Assembly: GCA_963678675.1 (NCBI GenBank)
Contig: OY783193.1
Coordinates: 10,960,822 to 11,024,821 of the forward strand
Length of the DNA stretch: 64,000 nucleotides
Direction of reading: 5' to 3'
DNA from: Xiphydria camelus
Taxonomy: Eukaryota; Arthropoda; Insecta; Hymenoptera; Xiphydriidae
Shown here in pieces: positions 34,422 to 44,559 of the stretch. Both the position numbers and the translations under genes were made by a program. Below the pieces are notes generated by a model. The model was given only the letters and a program-made list of their open reading frames with translations. It was not told the DNA's origin and did not search any database. Each line of letters opens with the position of its first letter. The stretch's first letter is position 1.

Positions 34422-35178
34422 GGTAGTAGAGTTGTAGAGAATGTATGTACGTATCGCAGAGTCGGTACAACGAGTTACGGTTCACAGATAACGTACGCAC
34501 TATCCCTACTCCCCGCTTTGTTGTGCTTTGCTGACAAGCCAGAACTACGACCGTCGAATCTGGACTCTGATATAATAACAAATAAAGTTATAGAGAGAAG
34601 GAAGAGACCGAACCGAGATCAAATTTTAATAAAAAATCAACGTAAGAAAGTAAATATATTTTCTTTTTCAAAAAAGAACTACGGCGAATCTCTTTTCCAA
34701 AAATCCAGTATAACAGAGAAGGTTCAATCGACTCCCCAGTTCTCCGCACAAGCCGACGATTACAAAATTCCGTCTATGAAAATATGTCACCAGACGAGAA
34801 GTGCCAACGACGCGCCCGCAATCGCGCGGTCATCGTGGCCCGTTGTTTTAGGATGAGCTCTCCCGGTGGACAATGCACTTATGCATTTATTCTTGGCGTA
34901 AAGCCTGAGAGACTGGCAGCAAACCCGAAGCCAACGGGGCGTCGTCACAGAGTCCGTCGGTCCATCCGCGAGCTGTCTCGGAAATAGGCGTCGAAACATC
35001 AGGCATTGGAAGGCCGACAAGTCGTCCGCGGCTGATGTAATCCCAGTCACGGATGTCGATTCTCCGCGGTTGGTACATCGGGACGAGAGATTTGGCACGT
35101 TTTAACGAATGTTTCTAGTGGCCGGATTAGGCGCGGATGAGCGACGATCGGTCCACGTATAGTAATTCTTCTGTTTCT

Positions 35179-35576
35179 TTAACCCTTACATGCCACACTG
35201 GGGTTCGAAACAACCCCATGGTAAAATTCGTACTTGTGTGCCACACTGGGGTTGATTTACACCCCAGCGAGAAGAATTGTTATAACAAATAAATGATTGC
35301 ATATTTGTACTTGAAAATTGTATCAGCTCTTCTTAAGAGCGTACTTTAAAAGACCGTGTGTAACTTTTATATTATATTTTTTTCGCATACTTAATTTTAA
35401 GTTCTGGCTACACAAGTTACACGGTCTTTTAAAGTACGTTCTTCAGAAGAGCTGATAACATTTTCAAGTACAAATATGCAATAATTTGTTTGTCGTAATA
35501 ATTTTTCTCGCTGGGGTGTAAATCAACCCCAGTGTGGCAAGTACGTGATTCTATAGAAGTGTGGCAAGTAAGGGTT
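35179..35576. mobile_element. ~400-bp near-complete palindrome (MITE)
   Basis: Left TTAACCCTTACATGCCACAC mirrors right TGGCAAGTAAGGGTTGAA. Arms of nearly 200 bp share ACACCCCAGCGAGAA, AAGTACAAATATGCAAT and AGACCGTGTGTAACTT, mirrored. CCACACTGGGGTT is doubled inside the left arm. TTAACCC ends are often seen in piggyBac-type elements. Confidence 0.8.
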
Positions 35577-36539
35577 GAATAAATAATTAAGAGCAATTTT
35601 TTGCGGTGATTCGAGGCCTCGAAATAAAGTTTTATTCTCACGGTTGCCAGAAATACGGCAAAACTTTCTAAATCCTTCTTCCCCTTGTACGAATGTCGTC
35701 TACGAATTAATCGGATACGCGATGCATCGATGTGGAAGAGCGTGATGCACCCAGTCATTTCCATCGAAAAAATTCCTAACGGGGACCCTTGCACACACAG
35801 CTCCTCCTTTTTCCTCGTGTATTACCGCCGTGCAATCCCTGCAGAGATTACGATAATCCCAGCCGCGCCCGAACAGCCTACGTTTATCTCTCCGGGGCAC
35901 CTCTCACAAACGCGAAACCCCATCACCGTTACGGGCTCGTTGAGTCCAATCGGCGTGACACATTGCATTTTTTAAGAGGTTACTACGCCGTGCACGAGTT
36001 CCACCGCAACCGCGTTGCCCCAATCAAACGTCAATCATCTAAACAAGTGTGGAATTTGTTTACAGCATCTGTAATGCATAATACGTCCGATCCCCTACTG
36101 CGTGTGTGCCGAAAACGTCATACACGTGATGGCCGAACGGCCCGGTGGTTAATAGGGAACCAATAACATCGAATTGTCGGCCTATTTTCGAGGTCACTTC
36201 ATCGGGAGTGGTTTAAGTAGAGGAGCTTTGCAACCTTGCACGCGGCCGAGATAAGATCCATTCAGATTTCGACCGGTACACCGATCGGTACGTATCGGAT
36301 GTCGTCCTTGCGGGACTTGGGTGTCCTGCGCGCGGCGTTCACCGCGGGCGACGTGGAGGGGCGTGCGGATCGCGGCGAACGGTTCGAAACTCGTCCGCGG
36401 TACATCGATACGTCCGAGCGATTTGGTTGAAGTGCACGCGGCAGGTAAACAGGTGGAATGGAAAGAGAGAAAAGAAGAAGCATTTATTAAGCTCTAGGGC
36501 AAGCCCTCTAAGAGCTAATGAGGAGAGATACAATAGTAA

Positions 36540-36720
36540 TATAAAGATAACGATAATAATAAAGTAGTGAAAATAATAATAATAATAACGAAGATGATGA
36601 TGATGATGATGGTGATGATTGATGTCAATAATGAAATAGTAATAATAATCGATAGGAATAATGAAGAAAACGCAAAGAGATGAAGAAATAAGTAATTAAT
36701 TAAGTAATTAAGTCAGTGAG
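36540..36720. repeat. AT-rich trinucleotide/tetranucleotide simple repeats
   Basis: Runs of AATA, (GAT)n at about 36594-36620 and AAGTAATTAAT-type units. No gene. Confidence 0.8.
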
Positions 36721-37335
36721 CAAGAAAGCCAGAAAGTACGTAAGCAAATGAGAAAGTGAATAAGTGATTAGACATATAGAAAAAGATCAAACTAGTCACC
36801 GGACAACAGCCAGAGAAAAAGACCTTTTTTGAAAGCTGGAGAGAGAATCGTTGAATGATCCTTTTTTTCCATCCATCTCGTCCGCAATTCACAACTGCGT
36901 ACACGGAGGAGGTTGCAGCGTTAGTTACATCATTCTCTTTCTGAGAGACACGCTCGCGGGTGAAAATCGATCTTCCCTGCGGCGTCGAACAGCGAACACC
37001 TGGTCTGCGGTGCGCCAGAAGCCTGCCCGATCGCCAATCGATACCACCCGATCGGATCAGCTTTATTGCGCGCAATATAAAGCGCCAATTATCCCGGCTT
37101 CCCACGGTGGGGCGTTCCTTTCTTTTTTTCGATCCCTCTCGTGCGGCGAGAGAATCGGCTGTCACCGCTGCCGTTGCGGCGACGAGCGGAATCGCTTTGC
37201 ATCCACGTACGACGTCGGTTTGAAAAATTAAATTTTAATTTTTTCTGACGATCGTTATGTACGGTACGGACGTTTCTCACGAGTTTTTCCCGGGCGGAAA
37301 ACTTCTACGTGGTTTTTATATGTATAGTCCTCTTA

Positions 37336-37618
37336 TATGGATTTGGTCCTATATGGATTATTATACATATATCGAGAGTTTCCTGCCAAAAGGGCGTATC
37401 CAGAAAAACCATGCTTTGGTTGATACGCCCTTTTGGCAGGAAACCCTCGATATGATTTCTAATGGTCTCTATAATCCATGTAGAACAATATATAAACCAT
37501 GTAGAACTATATATAGTCCATGTATAGGACCAAATCCATATATGGTTTATATATGATTCTACATGGTTTATAGAGTCCATTAGAAATCATATGTAATCCA
37601 TATAGGACCAAATCCATA
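37336..37618. mobile_element. Nested palindromic MITE with a perfect 23-bp hairpin
   Basis: Outer inverted ends ATATGGATTTGGTCCTATAT and ATATAGGACCAAATCCATAT. Inside lies a perfect stem: TTTCCTGCCAAAAGGGCGTA (37379-37398) and its exact complement at 37424-37443, around a 21-base loop. It abuts two TTAA-flanked elements. Confidence 0.75.
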
Positions 37619-37629
37619 TCGCTGCTTAA

Positions 37630-38140
37630 GGTTTCTCGAGCGGTACAGGGGCTTTTTCCCTGCTAAAAGTTAGTTCACTGAAGTACAGTAACACTCTAAA
37701 ATATGTTCTTCGTGTGATGTGGCAACAATGTTTGACGTACAGTAGCATGTGTGAGTTTAAAAATAGAGCTCAAAACATCTGGTCATGCATCTGTACATCA
37801 TGCAACGTTGCCACATTGACTTATCAAAGGTTATATTTATAAAGAACAATTAATAAAAAAAATAACGGACTTCTTAATGAACGTGAAAATGGTATAGATG
37901 ATTTTAGTTCACTAAACTTGCTGTTCAAAAAATTTCAGAATTTTTTCACTATTTCTCAGAAATATCGCGGTTTATTGGTTATAACCCATAAGAACACATG
38001 TTATTTTGTTATTCAAAAATCTTTGCAACGAGCTTCTTAAAAGACTTGAAAATTTAACTGAATTTTTTTTTACTTCAATCTACCGAATGCAATCATTTTC
38101 AAGCATTTCTCACTATTTTTAGTATAACGCTCGAGAAACC
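37630..38140. mobile_element. TTAA-flanked 511-bp element (piggyBac-type MITE)
   Basis: Inverted ends GGTTTCTCGAGCG and CGCTCGAGAAACC with TTAA on both sides (37626-37629, 38141-38144). TTAA duplication is the signature of piggyBac-type insertion. The interior has no transposase frame. Confidence 0.75.
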
Positions 38141-38144
38141 TTAA

Positions 38145-38355
38145 GAAGAAGACCGTCACAACTGAAAAAAAAAGAATCAAACCTAACATTAAAAACAAAC
38201 ATGTAAGTAAAATTGGTTTTATTCCTCATCAATTAACTTCTAAAATGTCTTTCATATTAAACTTTCGGATAAATTACAACATAATCTAAGTCCATATAAA
38301 CTTCAACTAGCCTTTTCTCCGAATGTTGCTTTTTTGAGTTGTGACGGTCTTCTTC
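38145..38355. mobile_element. TTAA-flanked 211-bp element (piggyBac-type MITE)
   Basis: Inverted ends GAAGAAGACCGTCACAACT and GTTGTGACGGTCTTCTTC with TTAA on both sides (38141-38144, 38356-38359). The left TTAA is shared with the neighbouring 511-bp element. Confidence 0.75.
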
Positions 38356-38971
38356 TTAAGCAGCGATATATATGGACTATATATAATTTACACAGAACTT
38401 TTCCGCTTGGGCCACTACAGGCTTGAGGCATATCCAGACGCTTTCCCCCATTGGCAGGGGTGTGCGGACTCAACAGTGCGTGAAATTATGCGAGATGCTT
38501 TGGCGAAGCCCAACCAGCCGAAAGATAAAGCTACGTTGGAATTGTGACTTTTAATCGATAGTCGAACGGGGCGGGGGTGCGATATCGTAGCGCGTAATTT
38601 CACGACGAGGATCGAGTGAGCTCTACAGTCGCGGCACGTTCTTCCAAGGTTATCAATGATTTTCGTGTTGTCGATCTGGAGGATCTTACGAGATAATGTC
38701 CGGAGCTTCGTAGTTCCTGGCGATTATGTCACCGATGACTTTCGTACGCGAGCTATAACGCAAACATTACGATCGCTATAGGTGAAGGTCACCGAATTGA
38801 GAGCTGTTGACAGTGGTGAAGCTTCGATCAGGCCACTGGAGAAACATTTGTTTTCAGAGGCCATTGGCTCGTCGATTTAGAATCCTTTGGACGAAATTCG
38901 TGAGTTCTTCCAATGAAGTTTAGAAATGTTCCGCGGTTCGACGATTGTTTGGTCGTCACGCGGTGACCAAC

Positions 38972-39421
38972 CAGAGAAAACTGATTAGTTGGATCTACTG
39001 AAAATTATTTGCGCGGTCGCAAGTCATTATTTATTTTTATCAATGAAATTTTGTAATGCACATCAATTAGACATCTCTTCCTTACAATCATGTAAAATAA
39101 TATGTTATTGCAAGAAAGAAATATCTGATTAATATGAAAAAAGATTTAATTGATGTAAATAAATAATTCCTTTCGACCACGTCAACAATTTTTTTCTCAC
39201 TCAGTGCCAAATAGGTACTCAGTTTCACGGGCGTCCTCACCCCGTCAACCTTGTATTTGACACTTAGTGACAAAAAATAGAATTCATTATAACTCGTTTT
39301 AACTCGTGTGGTTGCCGCACTCGCTTCGCTCGTGCGGAAAACTTCACACTCGTTAAAAACGGCGCTTCACGCCCTTATAACGAAAATATCTATTAGTAGA
39401 TTCAACTAAATCTTTTTCTCT
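38972..39421. mobile_element. MITE family 'M2', interrupted copy
   Basis: Left end CAGAGAAAACTGATTAGTTG; the right terminus is found only after about 200 bp of foreign DNA (39195-39385) at GTAGATTCAACTAAATCTTT. The foreign part includes ACTCAGTGCCAAATAGG. Confidence 0.6.
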
Positions 39422-40020
39422 GTATACTCGCAAGATCATCGCGCCGAAAGCTTCAGCAATTATACGAATTTTGGCCCCCTTTCATCCATTAAACATCTCG
39501 CGGCTGACCTCCGAGTTCTTCCAACCGCGAGCGAAGCCTCGAAGTTCTTCGAACGCCGTCGCTCGCTCGCTTCAGCGCGCAGCTTGCGCCTCGCGCCGGT
39601 GCGCGTGCGGCGTGTGACCGATATCGAACGGATATCTAAACAGATGTTTAGCCGTTGGTATGCACGCTATGCGGAGATCACGCGTTAGATGTTAATAAAG
39701 ATCAATCGATATCGATTGCGTTGGACGGCTTCGGGGCGTAAAATTGCTAGAGATCGAATCGGTCTTGCTGCGTTCTGGGAAGGATCCCTCCGAAAACGAA
39801 TCGTCGTCGTTTCGCGGGTCGTCGACCCGCGGGTGACGATCGACGGAGATTAAGCTGCTGAGATCAGCGGGGACACCAAGCGTCGTAACGATCGAGGTCG
39901 ACGATCAATGTACGAGCTACTCGCGCCACCGTACCTCGCTCGGTGATGAAACACGTACGATACGCGCGCGACGTAATAGAACCGACGTGCTCTCGGACGC
40001 CGCCGAATTCTGGCCCTTAT

Positions 40021-40960
40021 CAGCCCGTTCACACGATACGGTTTTTTCCCGTTTCGGTAAATTCACCGAATCGGTTTTTTACCGTGTGCTGCAGTGGCGC
40101 ATACATTTAAATGGGCGCGTTCACACGGTACGTCTTCGAAACTCATACGGCAATTTCACCGATTCGGTCGAGACTGGCGTTCGGTTTTCGGGGGTCGTGT
40201 TCACACGATACGGTTTTTTCCCGTTTCGGTAAATTCACCGAATCGGTTTTTTACCGTGTGCTGCAGTGGCGCATACATTTAAATGGGCGCGTTCACACGG
40301 TACGTCTTCGAAACGCATACGGCAATTTCACCGATTCGGTCGCGACTGACATTCGGTCTTGTCACTGAAAACCGAATGGCCCGATTCGGGAAAATAATCA
40401 AATCGGTTGCTAGTGGCAATGTTTATGCATCGAAGTGTTCAGACAGGATAGTTTTCGTACTGATAGGGCTCATGCATGGCCGGGTGATGGCGCGACAATA
40501 AACAATGATTTTAACCCTTTTAGTACCGGACGACGATATATCGTCGTTCTCTGCACTTGCGAAAAGTGCCAGCGACGATATATCGTTGCGTATGCGATGG
40601 CGCCATGTTCTTCGCATTACGAAAAGCTCTATCTGAAAATAAATTTATAAAACGTTATAAACGATCTAATAACATTGCAAAGTAATGTAATAAAAATTGT
40701 TTTTGAGTATCCTTTGCATTCGCTCGAGCGGCACTGTTTCGACGCCCGGGCGATTGGTTGACACGTCCACTCGACGTGTGCGAAACACTTGCCAGAGCCG
40801 TAGCCGAGATAGGTATAGTGTCAGGGGGCTGACCGATTCGGTAGAATTTTACCGAAACGGTGAAAAACCGTATAGTCTGAACGGGCTGTTCGGTAAAATT
40901 ACCGAAACGGTGAAAAACCGCATCGTGTGAACGAAAAAACCGTATCGTGTGAACGGGCTG
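40021..40960. mobile_element. DNA-transposon-like element with CAGCCCGTTCACACGATACG ends and internal tandem repeat
   Basis: The left end CAGCCCGTTCACACGATACG is mirrored exactly at the right (CGTATCGTGTGAACGGGCTG). A 172-bp unit is repeated in tandem from 40029 and 40201 with very few differences. Both ends carry CCGAATCGGT or ACCGAAACGGT variants many times. TAT flanks both sides and may be the target duplication. No transposase frame; superfamily uncertain. Confidence 0.75.
40511..40600. repeat. Doubled ACGACGATATATCGTCGT palindrome
   Basis: A perfect 18-bp palindrome at about 40529-40546 is followed by a variant GCGACGATATATCGTTGC, with CTTGCGAAAAGTGC between. It lies within the element 40021-40960. 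Confidence 0.6.
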
Positions 40961-41135
40961 TATCGCGCCTCCGCGCGCATTTCGCGCGAGTGGTGCGCGC
41001 GATACCGAACGAGACCGGAGGCGCGCTTTGTCAGAATCCCCCGTGGAGCGCCGACGGCCGGAAGAAACTCGCTAATAGAGACGCGAAAATCATCGCGATG
41101 GAAAGCCGAGAATTTGATCGGTACCTAAATATGTA

Positions 41136-41925
41136 CACTCTCTGAGAAAAATAATTGCTAGTTCCGAAAAAATATTTTCTTCAATCAAAAATGATTATAA
41201 GCCAAGGATCAAGCCATGGTTTTCTTCGTGTACTGAGAAAAATAATTAATTAGATATACTAAATATTACTTGTGGGGTCGCAAGTAATTTATTTATTTAC
41301 ATCAATTTGATCTTTTTTCATATTAATTAGATATTTCTTCCTTGCGATCACATACTATTCTACATGATTGTAAGGAAGAGATGTCAAATTGATGTATTAA
41401 AACATTTCATTAATATACAAAAATAATTACTCGCGACCCCGCAAATGATTTTCAGTGGATCCAACTAATTCTTTTTCTCTGTGCGCGAGAAAATATTTGA
41501 CAGGTTTTTTTCGCGCAGAAAAAATTTCTTGTTCTAACGAAGGTACTCTTCTGTCAAGAATATATTGACTCGTCCAAACGAAGACTGTAGTAACTCAAAT
41601 TTTGTACTTTTTGAATTACAAGTACAGAACAGTAAAACATAATATCTTCCCCATAAAAGAGTCGTATCTCACAAAATAGTAATGTAGGTAACTAACATTA
41701 CCATGTACATTTAATAGTACGAGTACCTATCTTCGATTTATGAACGTCTTCCGTTGGAAACTATCGTATCTTAAAAGTACAAAAAACGGAGTTACTACAG
41801 TCTTTGTTGGATGAGTCGATATATTCTTCGACCAAGAATCTGCATTTTTTAAAATTTGTAAGATCATATTATATTCTTGATTCAAGGCATACTGTTTTGA
41901 TGCTGACAATTATTTCTCTCAGTGT
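41136..41925. mobile_element. MITE family 'M1' with nested M2
   Basis: Ends CTGAGAAAAATAATTGCTAG and GACAATTATTTCTCTCAGTG. An M2 element is inserted at 41232-41482 within the left half. Confidence 0.75.
41232..41482. mobile_element. MITE family 'M2' nested in M1
   Basis: Left arm TGAGAAAAATAATTAATTAG with TGTGGGGTCGCAAGTAATTT; right arm TCAGTGGATCCAACTAATTC and TTTTTCTCTG. The core stem GATTGTAAGGAAGAGATGTC is shared with other M2 copies. Confidence 0.75.
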
Positions 41926-41999
41926 ACATAACAAAAAAGTGGTGTTAACTTTTAACACCGTTTCACCGGTGTGGACCTACATATAATATATGTATCACA

Positions 42000-43308
42000 T
42001 CTGGTATCACTCATTCTTATGTTATTGTTATCTAACACAGAAAGTGGTCTATATAGGTCCACATCACAGAATTTTTTACAGTCTAAGCCCACTTTCGATT
42101 TTCGTTGTGTTCGAGACATTAAATATAGATTCGCGAGAAGAGCTCGCATCTCCGTGAAAATATAGTTAATTCGCTGCGAGCGAACTTCATCGTTCACCAT
42201 TAAAGCTGAAGTATAATCGCGCGACGATTCTTCAACTCTTCTGCGCAGTTGTAAAACCAACGCGCGGTTCTTTTCCACGGGACGTCTACGCAGTTGGCGA
42301 TTTGACGAAAAGTTATGCGCAAAACTCTCTCTCTGGTAGCGTGTAGATTTTTCCCACCCGACTTCCGGTCGCGCTTGACGAACCGTTAGTAATTATTATT
42401 GGCACATCGGAGCGATAGCGATGTGCCGAGTCTTCCCAGAGGGGGGGTTCGTTGATACATATCGCCCGATCTCGAGGAAAAGAAATATCAACAGCGAGGA
42501 AATCCAGCGATTCCTCCTCTCGAAACGGCTTCCTCCCGCCACTCGCCACGTGTACCTACTCCGTTTGTACTTTAACTTCCCTTCGATTCTTCTTGCTGCG
42601 GCTTTAACTGCCGGTCATATTTCACGACACGGCTAACCGTCGGACCGTTCCATTCGCTGCTGAGGAAATTAAAATCGTTTCAAGATCGACCGGAGTCAAT
42701 GGCTTCGTGACCGATCGGTTGCAACGCGTGTAAAGGTTCAAGGCAGCGAGCGCGCTCTCGCGTGCTTTCCTCCGACCTTTGAAAATGAGAACGCTGCGGC
42801 TGCGGCGCGCACGCACGCACGCCGAGCGTTTCTCCGACCGAAGCGCGGCAGATGGATCGAATTTTGCGAACGCGAGCGGGATACGTATGTTGGTGAAGTA
42901 TAAATCAATATCGGACGATAAGGCGCGCGTAACGAAGGCCTCATGCGAGTGAAGAAGAAAGTTTTCCGTCCTCCCGCACTTATCTCTCTCTCTCTAGGTC
43001 TTCGACGCGTTTACGTAACCCTATCTTTCTGACGTAGGTACTCTCGACTGGGATCATCAAAGATATACGGCCATCCGGCGAGGAACGCGAGTGCCGTATG
43101 GAAAGGAAATACGGGTCACGTGACACAACCTTTACCATCACTATCGTCGAGTCAATAATTCAATCGACGCGCGAGGCGCAGCTCACAAACGAGAGAGGGA
43201 GAGAGGTGCGCGTGTTATCGCTTCTTTTCTTCTTCTTCTCTCACTTCTTATAACTGCCGTTAGACGCGAGCGCGCGTGTGGTCCCTTCACGCGCATCGGG
43301 CGGCGGCG

Positions 43309-43339
<31 letters not shown>

Positions 43340-44330
43340 AGCCGGGAGACGTCTGATTCAAATATCGCGTCCAATTCCCTTTCCAAGATCGATTGCCATC
43401 CCGGGCTACGACGCCGTGGGTCGCGTTCTCAAGATCAAAGGCGTATAACGCGTAGAGCCCCCTCCCCCCCCTCCTTCGCTCTCGATCCTTCCGGTTGATT
43501 TTGGCGGCGATCGAGAATCCGGAAGTTGGATTTTCGTCTCCGCTCGTCTCCTCGCGCGCGCGCGGGGGTCTCCCTCATCCGCGCGCGATGGTTACCGAAG
43601 TGCGGCCAGTCAGAGGAAACGGAGACTGCACGCTGCGTACACCCGCCGCGCGCGAGAGACGCGAAACGCGCCGGGCAAAAAGAACGACTGCGTAAACGGT
43701 AGAGAGGAGATCAGACGGGGATGGGAGTGCGCGGCGTCTCGCAGTCATTGGGCGATTCGGTTCTTCGCGCGCGAGAGCAGCGGAGAGAGAGCGTCGAGAC
43801 GAAGACTCTTCTGGGACGCCTCTCGCGCCTCGAACTCGTAAAATCCCGATTTAAATGTCCCGAACGCGTGTTCCGCGCGGATGAAATACGGCCCCGGCTT
43901 TGCCGCACCGGTCGAGCATTTATTGTCAGCGAACGACGACGTCAAAAGAGCCAGTTTTAAAAGATTCGGTAAGAACCAGGTGACACCGGGCGACGAAGAG
44001 CGAGTTCCTAGTCACGTGGTGCTTTTCCTTCGGATGCCGCTGCGCGTAGGAGGACGCGCTGTGAGAAATCTTCTCGCGCGCGATTCTCGCGGAGCTGACG
44101 ACGAAGACAAATGTATCGCGCTTACTATAGAGATTATCGTTGGCGCGAGAGATGCTGTCGGATTTACGTGGAGTTGGATTTTTTCCAATTAACTTCCCAC
44201 CGACGATTCATTCAAGAAGTTATGAATTTTTAAAGTCGATCGGACCTCTTTCCCAGTGAGAAATGCATCGTCGATTGACGTCGATTTGACATCGTTTCGA
44301 TGTCGATTGACGTCGTTTCTACGCCGATCG
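42000..44330. other. CpG-rich, promoter-like island without a proven gene
   Basis: Base composition shifts to GC- and CpG-rich from about 42750 to 44150. It contains (GA)n at 43313-43339, C-runs near 43460 and CAGTCATTGGG at about 43742, combining initiator-like and CCAAT-like words. A possible first coding exon is listed separately. Confidence 0.4.
43881..43967 (+). CDS. Possible first coding exon (weak candidate)
   Basis: An ATG at 43881 opens a frame (MKYGPGFAAPVEHLLSANDD, then VKRASFKRF) that reaches a strong splice donor TTCG|GTAAGA at 43968. It lies inside the CpG-rich island, downstream of promoter-like words. I do not recognise the peptide and found no following exon in the window, so it may be chance. 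Confidence 0.2.
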
Positions 44331-44558
44331 CACGGAAAAAGATGACTTTGCAGTCTTAGCAAAATTCGGTTTTGCTGGGGACTTTTCGGGCTATCATGGC
44401 AAAAATATTTGGTATCCCAGAAAATATTTTTACTATCATTGTGTGTGTGTGGACATACCTTTTGCGCTGCCACAGATAATATTTTTATCACGAAGGCAAG
44501 AAATCCTAGACTCAGCGAATCCTAGTTTTGTCAAAACTGTAAAATTATTTTTTTCCGT
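44331..44558. mobile_element. MITE family 'M3'
   Basis: Ends CACGGAAAAAGATGACTTTG and AAATTATTTTTTTCCG; inverted CTTAGCAAAATTCGGTTTT and CCTAGTTTTGTCAAAACTG segments. Contains ATTGTGTGTGTG and no frame. Confidence 0.8.
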
Positions 44559-44559
44559 T

